Part shown: one piece after another, positions 26,987 to 34,642 of the stretch
How positions within the stretch are numbered: the stretch's first letter is position 1
Layout: each line of letters starts with the position of its first letter
Assembly: GCF_027925305.1 (NCBI RefSeq)
Contig: NZ_BSDR01000001.1
Coordinates: forward strand, 62,001 to 126,000
Source: Desulforhabdus amnigena
GTDB taxonomy: Bacteria > Desulfobacterota > Syntrophobacteria > Syntrophobacterales > Syntrophobacteraceae
DNA: 64,000 bases
Direction: 5' to 3'
The notes under the pieces: generated by a model
Seen by the model: the letters and a program-made list of their open reading frames with translations, nothing else
What the model was told of the DNA's origin: nothing
Databases searched by the model: none
Program-made: the position numbers and the translations under genes

Positions 26987-28596
26987 AAAGATTCCCGCTT
27001 GGCGGGTCGCTTCAAAACTTGTCGTTGTGGAAAGTAGTTCTTCTTGCGATCGTTGCCGTTACGGTGTTTCAAGGAACACGCGGGCTTTTTGAAAGCACGG
27101 AAGGGCGATACGCAGAATGTGCGCGGGAAATGCTTGTAACGGGCAATTTTCTTGAGCCCTCACTGGAATTCCAACCCCACTGGACCAAACCTCCGCTGAC
27201 ATACTGGGGAATCGCCGGAGGCATGATGCTTTTGGGACAAAATACCTGGGGGGCAAGGGCGTTCCAGATACTTGCCTTCTGCCTCACCGTTTTCTGCGTC
27301 TATGGTTTGGCCGGATGCCTCTGGGGAAAAGACGTCGCCCCTTACGCCGCTCTCGTGTATGCTACGTCCCCCTTTCCTCTGGGTGCCGCCAATTCCGTTA
27401 ATGCGGATACGCTTCTCACCTTGTGGGAGTCCCTCGCACTCCTCTGTTTTTGGATAGGAATAAGACGGGACGGCAGTTGGGCGTTCCATCTCATGTGGCT
27501 TTGCCTGGGAGGGGCCTTTTTAACGAAAGGTCCCCCCGGTCTGATGCCTCTTTTGAGCATTTTACCCATTTACTGGCTCCTGAGGAAGAAGACGCGAGAG
27601 GACTTTCCCTCCCTTTTCCCTGCTGCCGGAATCCTGCTTTTCGTCCTGGTGGGATTGGGCTGGTATTTATTTGAAATCATGACCCATGAGGGATTATTGC
27701 AGTATTGGACTAGGGATGAAGTTGTAGCGCGGATCGCCTCAAATGAGTTTCACAGGAACTCCGAATGGTATAAGCCTTTTACTATCTATGGCCCGGTGTT
27801 GATTTTCGGGGGATTGCCGTGGATCGGACTCATTGTCTGGAGGCTCAAGGCCATTCCCTGGCCCAAGGGGTGTTGGACAGACGTGGGCTATTGGAAGCAG
27901 AATCCTGAGTGGCTTTTTCTTTTGCTGAGTTTTTTTCTCCCCCTCCTCATCTTTTCCCTGAGTCGCTCACGGCTTCCTCTGTATGTGCTGCCCTTGTTCG
28001 TCCCGCTTGCCGTTGCATTGGGCAAAGGAGTTCATTGGCTGATGACAAGAGGGAAGGTTTCCCTTGCTACGATAAACCATCTGGCTCTTCTGGCGGTGGC
28101 GCTCGTGGTGGTCGGCAAAGGCGTTATGGCCTACAGAGCCTCCCCTCGAAATATGGGACAGCTTGCCCGGGCAGTCCAGGAAGCTCGCAGGGAGGTTCAT
28201 GGCGCACACCTCTATTTTGTGGACGATAAGCCCATGTATGGGCTCCAGTTTTATTTGAAGGACCAGTTCACACGGGTTGTGCATGAAGATGTGGAGCCGG
28301 AATCTCCCTCCATCATTCATGTTTCCCAGCTGCCTGCCCGGATTCAGGCCGACTGTTCTAAAGGGATGCTAGCAATGCTCCTCATGGCCAGAGATCAATT
28401 GGGACGTATTCAGGAGATTTTCCCTCCCGAATTCATGCAGGACGTGAAGCTTGAAAATAAGACACCGACCGGTACCCTGTCGGCATCCTCTGAAGCAGGG
28501 GATACGGGGAAGGAATCTAGGCCTTCCGGGGCAAGGTTTGCCGTAAAGGAGATCGATAAAAAATGGGCACTTGTTTTTCCATGCCCGCAGCCGTAG
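26983..28596 (+). CDS. ArnT-like glycosyltransferase (PMT/GT83 family)
   Basis: 537-residue polytopic membrane protein. Near its start it has RGLFESTEGRYAECAREMLV, in which E replaces the usual DE of the DEARY-type loop, then NFLEPSLEFQPHWTKPPLTYW with the conserved H-KPPL motif. About ten hydrophobic helices follow, then a periplasmic C-terminal domain. It starts in an ATGA overlap with the PAP2 gene, which suggests that dephosphorylation and glycosylation of the same lipid are coupled. The last 40 residues are polar and low in conservation. Confidence 0.83.
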   Translation: MKRFPLGGSLQNLSLWKVVLLAIVAVTVFQGTRGLFESTEGRYAECAREMLVTGNFLEPSLEFQPHWTKPPLTYWGIAGGMMLLGQNTWGARAFQILAFCLTVFCVYGLAGCLWGKDVAPYAALVYATSPFPLGAANSVNADTLLTLWESLALLCFWIGIRRDGSWAFHLMWLCLGGAFLTKGPPGLMPLLSILPIYWLLRKKTREDFPSLFPAAGILLFVLVGLGWYLFEIMTHEGLLQYWTRDEVVARIASNEFHRNSEWYKPFTIYGPVLIFGGLPWIGLIVWRLKAIPWPKGCWTDVGYWKQNPEWLFLLLSFFLPLLIFSLSRSRLPLYVLPLFVPLAVALGKGVHWLMTRGKVSLATINHLALLAVALVVVGKGVMAYRASPRNMGQLARAVQEARREVHGAHLYFVDDKPMYGLQFYLKDQFTRVVHEDVEPESPSIIHVSQLPARIQADCSKGMLAMLLMARDQLGRIQEIFPPEFMQDVKLENKTPTGTLSASSEAGDTGKESRPSGARFAVKEIDKKWALVFPCPQP

Positions 28597-28756
28597 GTGC
28601 AAGCTGGGAAATGAATATTTGCTGTTCTGAAAACTAATAGTTACCTTGTTGTCGGCTGGTGTTTCGGCTCAATGAGCGCACCATTCCATCTGGATGCCCC
28701 CTCGGACATGATGAAGCCAGAGAAATGGGATTTGAATCAGAGAAAGGATATTCCTC

Positions 28757-29722
28757 ATGATACCCAACACGACAAATAATATCTCCTCCTTCCAACCGAA
28801 AGTCCTGATCGTCGGGACCGGTGCCATCGGCTCTTATTATGGCGGCAAGCTGGCGCAAGGGGGTGCTCATGTCTCCGCCGTATGCCGCTCGGATTACGAA
28901 AAGGTGAAAAACCATGGGATATACGTTGAAAGTGTGCGTGGAGATTTTCACTTCATCCCCGAAAAGGTCGTTCGCAGCGTGGATGCCTACGGTGATGTCC
29001 CGGATTACATCTTGGTGGCAACCAAGGTTGTTCCCGAAGCCGATGTACCCAAGCTCATCAAAGCCGCCATCGGCGAGCAGACCGCCATCCTGCTCATTCA
29101 AAACGGAATTGAGATCGAAGAACCGGTGGCCTCAGCCTTTCCGAATAATGAAGTCATAAGCGGACTGGCCTTTATTGCCGTGAGCCGTGTAGGTCCGGGG
29201 CATATTCGTCATCAGGATTATGGTCGCCTCACCCTTGGATGTTATCCTTCAGGTGTTTCGGAAAAAGCGGAAAATCTTTCAAAACTCTTCGAAAAGGCGG
29301 GGATACCCTGTGACGTGACTCCAGATGTGGTTACTGCGAGGTGGAAGAAACTGGTCTGGAACGCTTCTTTTAATCCCGTTTCGGTTCTGGGAGGTGGCGT
29401 GGACACTCAGACCATGTTGAATGGGAAGGAATCTTCCCGCTTATTGAGAAAGGTCATGGAGGAAATCTGCCTGGTGGCTAAAGCAGTAGGACATGAACTT
29501 CCACACGATATCGTCCAAACAAATATCGATGGAACTTTGGTCATGAAACCTTATAAAACGAGCATGCTGCTGGATTTTGAAGCCGGGCGTCCCATGGAGG
29601 TGGAAGCCATTCTGGGAAATGCCGTGCGTGCTGCAGAGCGGTCCCAAGTTGCTGTTCCTCATCTTGAGAGCCTTTACGCCCTTTTGAAAATGGTAGATCA
29701 AAAGAACCGGCGTACCTTCTGA
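28757..29722 (+). CDS. panE: 2-dehydropantoate 2-reductase
   Basis: Reduces ketopantoate to pantoate with NADPH for CoA synthesis. The 321-residue product begins with a Rossmann motif VLIVGTGAIGSYYGGKLAQG, then LLIQNGIEIEEPVASAFP, the substrate-domain KKLVWNASFNPVSVLGGGV with the catalytic Lys region, and LLDFEAGRPMEVEAILG. These are canonical for the ApbA/PanE family. It is far from panC-panD, and ApbA/PanE paralogs can act on other 2-keto acids, so the pantoate role is probable rather than certain. AGAAAGGA precedes the ATG. Confidence 0.85.
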   Translation: MIPNTTNNISSFQPKVLIVGTGAIGSYYGGKLAQGGAHVSAVCRSDYEKVKNHGIYVESVRGDFHFIPEKVVRSVDAYGDVPDYILVATKVVPEADVPKLIKAAIGEQTAILLIQNGIEIEEPVASAFPNNEVISGLAFIAVSRVGPGHIRHQDYGRLTLGCYPSGVSEKAENLSKLFEKAGIPCDVTPDVVTARWKKLVWNASFNPVSVLGGGVDTQTMLNGKESSRLLRKVMEEICLVAKAVGHELPHDIVQTNIDGTLVMKPYKTSMLLDFEAGRPMEVEAILGNAVRAAERSQVAVPHLESLYALLKMVDQKNRRTF

Positions 29723-29737
29723 TGTTGTTCTCTTATA

Positions 29738-29774
29738 AGAGGGATGCGGGCGTTTGGACCTCCGACATCCCTCT
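29738..29774. terminator. hairpin between convergent genes
   Basis: AGAGGGATG (29738-29746) and CATCCCTCT (29766-29774) form a perfect 9-bp stem with a 19-nt loop between panE and the convergent small gene. There is no long T-tract on either side, so it is only a candidate bidirectional terminator. Confidence 0.4.
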
Positions 29775-29807
29775 GACGAATACTTTTCGATGCAAAGAGG
29801 TCTAGAT

Positions 29808-29999
29808 TTAAATATTGCCCATATGTTCTTCTCTGTAGCGTTTTACCACGGTTTCATCGACTAATCCTCGAACTTTTGCCACACAGGAATCGTCTGCACA
29901 AGCTTTGGGCCAGATGGAAGGAATGACCTCCATGATGAAACGCTTTTGGTCTTCTAAACTCAAATTCATTACAGCCGATTTGACTTCATCGAATGTCAT
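29808..29999 (-). CDS. hypothetical protein, 63 residues
   Basis: Small, mostly helical, charged protein starting MTFDEVKSAVMNLSLEDQKR and ending in a basic stretch near VVKRYREEHMGNI, with two Cys (ACADDSCVAK). The ATG at 29999 has GGGGG five bases before it, which supports this start over one 75 bases upstream. I do not recognise it. It faces away from a PIN-domain gene about 220 bp to the right, but they are divergent, so a toxin-antitoxin pairing is not indicated by the arrangement. Confidence 0.55.
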   Translation of the reverse strand: MTFDEVKSAVMNLSLEDQKRFIMEVIPSIWPKACADDSCVAKVRGLVDETVVKRYREEHMGNI

Positions 30000-30222
30000 G
30001 ATATCCCCCTTGGTAAAAGGTTGAAGATGCAAGAACCATGGCCCTGCCTTCGCAAACCATTCCGTCGAAGGCAATCAATGAAATATGTAAGACTAAATTA
30101 AGAAGAAAAAGAATAAAAATCAAGAAGATGTGAGCCGAGAATATCCGTTGTGAATTAAAATGTAAGGTTAGTGGAAATCAAGAGAGGACTTTTTCTAATG
30201 AAATCCACTGAGACGTGATGGA

Positions 30223-30750
30223 ATGCATATGATGAAGACAATCCTGATCGATGCCTCCTCAGCTATTCTGCTCTACAAGGCAGACGCTTTCTCTACACTG
30301 ATCCATGTGTATGATCTCAGAATGACGCCATCGGTCTTTACAGAACTTACCCGCGAAGGCTACCTCGGTACCGAGGTATTCAAAAGATGCTGTAACCGGG
30401 TGACTCGGTGGGAAGGATCAGCAGAAGGGATAAAATTCATGCCTGACGGATTTCCGCCTCTGCCTCACCTGGGCAATGGCGAGCGCGATACAATTGGTCA
30501 ATATCTGCAAGGAATAGGAAATTTTATCATTATGGATGACGGTAGAGCCGCCGCCTACTGCAGGGACAATTCCATCCCGTATATCAACGCGCTTCTGTTT
30601 CCTCGCATTCTCTACCTATCTGGAATTCTCTCCCAAACGGAGTACCGCCGCAAAGTGGATATTCTCATCCAGGTAGGAAGATATTCGAAAAAGATCATCG
30701 AGTATGCAAACCATTGCGGTCTGAAAGACGTGGAATTTTTCCTTCCCTGA
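30223..30750 (+). CDS. PIN-like domain protein
   Basis: 175-residue protein with the PIN nuclease lay-out: ILIDASSAILLYKAD at the start (first acidic residue), PSVFTELTREG (conserved E), and IIMDDGRAAAYCRDN (later acidic cluster), as in DUF3368-type PIN proteins. PIN proteins are Mg-dependent RNases, often VapC-like toxins. No antitoxin gene overlaps its start; three ATGs occur within ten bases, so the exact start is uncertain. It may be an orphan or degraded module. Confidence 0.65.
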   Translation: MHMMKTILIDASSAILLYKADAFSTLIHVYDLRMTPSVFTELTREGYLGTEVFKRCCNRVTRWEGSAEGIKFMPDGFPPLPHLGNGERDTIGQYLQGIGNFIIMDDGRAAAYCRDNSIPYINALLFPRILYLSGILSQTEYRRKVDILIQVGRYSKKIIEYANHCGLKDVEFFLP

Positions 30751-30780
30751 GAAAAAGCTCTTTTCCCGCCTTTTTCGTTT

Positions 30781-31209
30781 TCAAGGCTGCCATGCCAGAT
30801 TCAGCCAAAAAGATGAATTCATGGGATCGTTTGTGGACACGATGGCTGATTTCCTGGTGCTTCCTTTGCAACTTTTTAGATCGATGATGAGAGTTATCTG
30901 TCCCTCGCCGCCAGGAGGGATGATCCGGTCGAACCGGACGTCGCAGCCTCAGCCGACAGTGACCTTTATGATCTCCAGGTCTTCAGTCCCAATATTTCTC
31001 ATTAGAAAGGCATGTTCGATTTCGCTTTTGCCGGTGACTTTTCCGAAGGCGTAGGTAGATTCTTCAATTTGTAAAGCAGGCCCCTGGAGGGGAGCCGAAG
31101 AAACAGATACCGACTGAGCGGCAGCATGCATCGGACTTCCAGTCCCAAAAACCTGCGTGAGGATACAGAAGAGGATTATCCTGAAAATTTTTTCAAAATA
31201 TGGATTCAT
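30781..31209 (-). CDS. DUF1573 periplasmic protein with in-frame TGA (candidate selenoprotein)
   Basis: From the ATG at 31209 the frame encodes a signal peptide (FRIILFCILTQVFG, cut near HAAAQS), then a DUF1573 immunoglobulin-like domain: ESTYAFGKVTGKSEIEHAFL, MRNIGTEDLEIIKVTVG. Codon 87 is TGA (30949-30951). Beyond it the same frame continues without interruption for 55 codons: GCDVRFDRIIPPGGEGQITL, then TRKSAIVSTNDP, ending at TGA 30781-30783. In this family the position is the first Cys of a Cys-Gly-Cys motif, so TGA replaces a conserved Cys. A perfect hairpin follows at 30924-30938. Either selenocysteine is inserted, giving a 142-residue protein, or this is a fresh nonsense mutation. It is last in a minus-strand group after two small lipoproteins. 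Confidence 0.7.
30924..30938 (-). promoter_or_regulatory. stem-loop just downstream of in-frame TGA (possible SECIS)
   Basis: In the mRNA sense, TCCGGT TCG ACCGGA is a perfect 6-bp stem (extendable by one G-U pair) beginning 11 bases after the TGA at 30949-30951. The apical loop starts about 17 bases after the TGA, and a G is in the loop. Bacterial SECIS elements are hairpins within the coding region roughly this far from the UGA, so position fits; loop details are only loosely consistent. Confidence 0.45.
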
Positions 31210-31225
31210 ATTTATATATCTTTCC

Positions 31226-31441
31226 TTATTTATATCTCTCCATGATCCTTTTCTTCGAATCCTTGTATTCTTTTTCAGAAATAACACCTTTGTTGTAGGC
31301 CGCATCCAGATCCAACAGTTCCTGCCCCAAGGTCGTAGACCTCACTTCATTGACATTTTTCGCTCCCCCACCGCCGCATCCGTTTATGCTGAGGATAAAA
31401 AATAAAAAAATCATGAGTACAATCCATTTCACGCGGTTCAT
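31226..31441 (-). CDS. small SHOCT-domain lipoprotein
   Basis: 71-residue protein with a lipoprotein signal (KWIVLMIFLFFILSINGCGG, lipobox Cys at residue 22) followed by a glycine run and a C-terminal SHOCT motif (LLDLDAAYNKGVISEKEY, then KKRIMERYK). SHOCT is a short helical oligomerisation motif often found at protein ends. AAAGGAAAAG precedes the ATG. It is 16 bp upstream of the DUF1573 gene and 80 bp downstream of another small lipoprotein on the same strand. Function unknown; likely membrane-anchored. Confidence 0.8.
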   Translation of the reverse strand: MNRVKWIVLMIFLFFILSINGCGGGGAKNVNEVRSTTLGQELLDLDAAYNKGVISEKEYKDSKKRIMERYK

Positions 31442-31520
31442 AAACTTTTCCTTTATTAGCGCCCCCTATGCTTCGAAGTGGCCGTACAGTATTTTTCTGA
31501 ATATCTATTGTCGAACGAAA

Positions 31521-31784
31521 TCAAAATTTCCAGATTCCTTTGACCCCCAAGAATTTGTTATCCAGAATGCCTCCATTCCTGTTGGTGTAACGTTCCGTTT
31601 CATCCTGACCATAAGAATCGGGTTTTCCTATATATACTTTGGCATCCTGATTTGCTTCTCTATCCAGGACACCGGGGTCTGGTGTTCCGGGAGGCCTTTG
31701 ATGCGGCACATAACAACCCTCCATACACAATGAAAAGCATATGAGTAATCCATAAAACAGCATACGAGTTAACAATACTTTCAT
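31521..31784 (-). CDS. small putative lipoprotein
   Basis: 87-residue protein with a signal sequence (MKVLLTRMLFYGLLICFSLC) and a Cys at residue 24 in MEGC that could be lipidated. The mature part is short, proline-rich at first (HQRPPGTPDPG), then polar, ending ILDNKFLGVKGIWKF. I do not recognise a family. It is the first of three same-strand genes for small exported proteins. An upstream open extension of 33 codons is not convincing. Confidence 0.6.
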   Translation of the reverse strand: MKVLLTRMLFYGLLICFSLCMEGCYVPHQRPPGTPDPGVLDREANQDAKVYIGKPDSYGQDETERYTNRNGGILDNKFLGVKGIWKF

Positions 31785-32222
31785 AATGCACACCCCGAAT
31801 GAAAAGATCGGCCTCATAATCCGATCTGGCTGGTCTTTCACAGAATCCGCCGCAGTCCACCGGGCTGAAAACGTTCTGTTCATTATGACTGTTCACACAC
31901 TGGTTTAGAAATTTTAGTGCAATTTTCCAGGAAATTCCAAGTGGTTTTTTGTCATTAAAAAAACAAGATCTTACATAGAAAATAGACCTCCGGGAACTTT
32001 TTTCATCGTTCGAGGGTGCCGCCCTCGGAATGAGAATTTATATGAAAAAAAGGCTCATGGTTCATAGCTCATAGCTCATGATAACATCGCTTTTCAAGAG
32101 CGTTTCCCGTTTTCCCTGTTGTCTTTGCCTTCTTTCATTTTTCGTTGTAACCGTCCCGGTCGTGGGGTTAATAGAGAAAGGGGCTGTATGAAAATTTCGA
32201 TATCTTCGGAGAATATTTTATT
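31785..32222. other. A+T-rich intergenic region
   Basis: About 440 bases between the divergent lipoprotein gene and a glycosyltransferase. It holds a small hairpin CGAGGG TGCCG CCCTCG near 32012-32028, a short tandem pattern (TCATAGCTCATAGCTCATGA) near 32060-32082, and no credible gene. Promoters for both directions are expected here. Confidence 0.45.
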
Positions 32223-33098
32223 ATGAAAATCAGTGGATTTACTTTTATTAGAAATGGTGTCATTCTAGGTTATCCTTTTGTTGAATCCATAAAATCCATT
32301 CTGGATATATGTGATGAATTTATTGTGAATGTTGGTTCCAGTTCAGATAATACCATTGATAGAATTAAGGGAATAAATTCATCTAAGATAAGAATAATAG
32401 AAAGTGTATGGAATGATAAATTAAATATTAAAGGATATACTTATGCACAGCAAAAGATGATAGCCCAATACAGCTGTACAGGAGATTGGCTGTTTTACCT
32501 GGAAGGTGATGAAGTAGTACATGAAAATGATTTGGACAAAATTGTCCATACAATGAAGCGTTCAAACGACAATAAACATATTGAAGCCATATCATTTGAC
32601 TATTTTCATTTTTATGGAAATCATCACACCATTGCCGTTTCTCCAAGATGGTATCGGCGGGAAGCTCGTATCATTCGAGGAGATATCCGCACCATATGTC
32701 CTGATTCCCTGTTTTGGTGCGTACTGGGGAAAAGGAATACATTAAGAGGGTATCCAAGAGCCGTACACAGTGGTGCAAAGATTTACCACTATGGGTGGGT
32801 CCGAACCCAGGAACAGATGAATGCCCGCAGCAAACAGGTCCAGAAATATTGGGGGAATGCCCACAGGGACATAGACTACGGAGAAGTGGATCCTCGGTCG
32901 CTTTCTCTGTTTGAAGGAAGCCATCCATCGGTAATGAATCATTTCCTACCGAAGCATGCGAAAAGAGAGATTTTCAAAACCAATCCCAATTACAAGTTGA
33001 CTTGGAGAGAAAAAAGGCACCGTTTCTTAATGATGCTTGAAAAGACCCTCAAAATGGATTTCAGTAAAAAACACTACATCCCGGTTTCCAACAGGTGA
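32223..33098 (+). CDS. family 2 glycosyltransferase
   Basis: 291-residue GT2-like protein: KISGFTFIRNGVILGYPFVE, DEFIVNVGSSSDNTIDRI, and WLFYLEGDEVVHENDLDKIV in place of the usual DXD. Later YHYGWVRTQEQMNARSKQVQ is typical of a small glycosyltransferase group seen in polysaccharide clusters. The first half is very A+T-rich compared with flanking genes, suggesting transfer. It stands alone, convergent with fabH. Sugar and acceptor unknown. Confidence 0.78.
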   Translation: MKISGFTFIRNGVILGYPFVESIKSILDICDEFIVNVGSSSDNTIDRIKGINSSKIRIIESVWNDKLNIKGYTYAQQKMIAQYSCTGDWLFYLEGDEVVHENDLDKIVHTMKRSNDNKHIEAISFDYFHFYGNHHTIAVSPRWYRREARIIRGDIRTICPDSLFWCVLGKRNTLRGYPRAVHSGAKIYHYGWVRTQEQMNARSKQVQKYWGNAHRDIDYGEVDPRSLSLFEGSHPSVMNHFLPKHAKREIFKTNPNYKLTWREKRHRFLMMLEKTLKMDFSKKHYIPVSNR

Positions 33099-33150
33099 AA
33101 CGAGAGTTGATGAGTATGATCGCTCGGCATGTTCAAGGTGAACGGCACTG

Positions 33151-33193
33151 GGACCGCAGGGATGGCAGGCTGACCTTCGCTGCTCTGCGGTCC
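33151..33193. terminator. hairpin between convergent genes
   Basis: GGACCGCAG (33151-33159) and CTGCGGTCC (33185-33193) are perfect 9-bp complements around a 25-nt loop, between the glycosyltransferase and convergent fabH. There is no T-tract, so it is a weak terminator candidate. Confidence 0.3.
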
Positions 33194-33243
33194 GCTTTGC
33201 TGATTGGGTCGATGGCGACAAGGGGCTTGCCGCCGGAAGGCGG

Positions 33244-34239
33244 CTACCAGCGCAGGAGTATCGAAGCCCAGGTAAACCCCGAGCCGAAACCCATGAGTAA
33301 CAGGAGATCCCCCCGTTCCAGCTTCCCTGAACGGTGGGTTTGGTCCAGGAGGAGAGGAATGGACGCCGCGCTGGTGTTCCCGTATTTCTGAATGTTGCTC
33401 AAAAATTTTTCCTGGGGAAATCCCAGCCGTTCCGCCACCATCATGTTGATGCGCTGATTGGCCTGGTGAGGAATAACATACTTGATATCCTCGCGTTTCA
33501 CGCCACTGCGCTTGATGCTGTTCTCTGCGATCTCGGTCAGCTGCACCACAGCATGCTTGAAAACCGTTTTCCCGTCCATTTCGGGCCAAATCTCGGCGCT
33601 GGTAAGGGTTTCCGGCGAAAGATACGGCTTTCGCGAAATATCCCACACTTTCATTTGTAGGCATGAAGCGTAGTTTCCGTCTGCGTGGAGTTCCGAGTAG
33701 AGAATGCCGCGGTTGGAGTCTTCAGATGCGGTGACGACTGCCGCCGCGGCTCCATCCCCGAAAAGGACCGCCATGTTTCGCCCTCGATCCGTGAAATCGA
33801 GAATGCTGGAGTGCACTTCGGCCCCAACGACAAGGATCTTCCGGTAGATTCCAGATCGAATGAAGGCATCGGCAGTGGCCAGAGCGTAGAGGAAACCCGC
33901 GCATTGATTTCTGATGTCCATGGCGCCGATGGGGCCGATGCCCAGCTTGGCCTGGAGGTAACAGCCTCCGCCTGGAAAGTTCTGATCGGGAGAGAGTGTG
34001 GCAAACAGGATAAAATCAATTTCCGAAGGGGACATCCCAGCGTCGGCCAGAGCATTTTTGGAAGCTTCCAATGCCAGATCGGAGCAACTGACGCCATCTT
34101 CGGCGAAATGCCGCTCTTCAATGCCGCTCCGCGTCCTGATCCATTCGTCGCTCGTGTCCATCAGCTTCGAAAGATCATGGTTTGTCACCACTTTGGGGGG
34201 TACGTAACTTCCCGTGCCCGCAATCACACTTCTGACCAT
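33244..34239 (-). CDS. fabH: 3-oxoacyl-ACP synthase III (KAS III)
   Basis: Condenses acetyl-CoA (or a branched acyl-CoA) with malonyl-ACP to start fatty acid synthesis. The 331-residue product has the full catalytic triad: Cys113 in IRNQCAGFLYAL, His258 in VIPHQANQRIN and Asn288 in KYGNTSAA. DTSDEWIRTRSGIEERHFAE near residue 30 is diagnostic. GAGGAGAAATAA precedes the ATG. It stands outside a fab operon, downstream of an aryl/branched acid gene cluster, which could fit a role with unusual acyl-CoA primers (inference). Confidence 0.92.
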   Translation of the reverse strand: MVRSVIAGTGSYVPPKVVTNHDLSKLMDTSDEWIRTRSGIEERHFAEDGVSCSDLALEASKNALADAGMSPSEIDFILFATLSPDQNFPGGGCYLQAKLGIGPIGAMDIRNQCAGFLYALATADAFIRSGIYRKILVVGAEVHSSILDFTDRGRNMAVLFGDGAAAAVVTASEDSNRGILYSELHADGNYASCLQMKVWDISRKPYLSPETLTSAEIWPEMDGKTVFKHAVVQLTEIAENSIKRSGVKREDIKYVIPHQANQRINMMVAERLGFPQEKFLSNIQKYGNTSAASIPLLLDQTHRSGKLERGDLLLLMGFGSGFTWASILLRW

Positions 34240-34642
34240 TTATTTCTCCTCAGTTTAAATTGTGGGAAAGGATGCAGGGACCGAGTGATTCTCCTGTATC
34301 CTCGAATTTCCAGGTTCTTGGCAAATGTCAGTATGAAAACAAGGCTTCCACTTTAGAGCAGGCAAAAGCGAAGCCTTGCCCACCGGGAGGAGCCGAAGGG
34401 AGCCCGCCGGCATTGCGGTGAGCCGGAAAAAGGCCCTGCTTATCCCACAGAAAGAACCATATTCTTTTTGAAGCTTCCTTGCAGGATTGGAATGATGCCC
34501 TGCCGTATTTTACGGACGGCTCGGATGTTTCGCGAATTTCAGCTCGTATGTCAAGAGCCTGAAAGTGTTTTGTTGAAAATATTTTCTCCAGGCGTTCCAT
34601 CCTCTGGGAGGAGGAATGAGTGTGATGGCGGCTTTCCAAGGG
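34240..34642. other. intergenic region without a recognised gene
   Basis: About 400 bases between fabH and the phenylacetate-CoA ligase gene, both on the minus strand. It must hold the fabH promoter. Open frames here have no ribosome binding site or family resemblance. Confidence 0.4.

Noticed and set aside
30781-30951. Annotating the DUF1573 gene simply as a 86-residue protein ending at the first TGA
   Set aside because: The domain continues in frame without other stops for 55 codons, so a truncated call would hide the more likely readthrough or a recent mutation.
34328-34639. 103-codon frame upstream of fabH on the minus strand
   Set aside because: No ribosome binding site, no family resemblance, and it lies where promoter sequence is expected.
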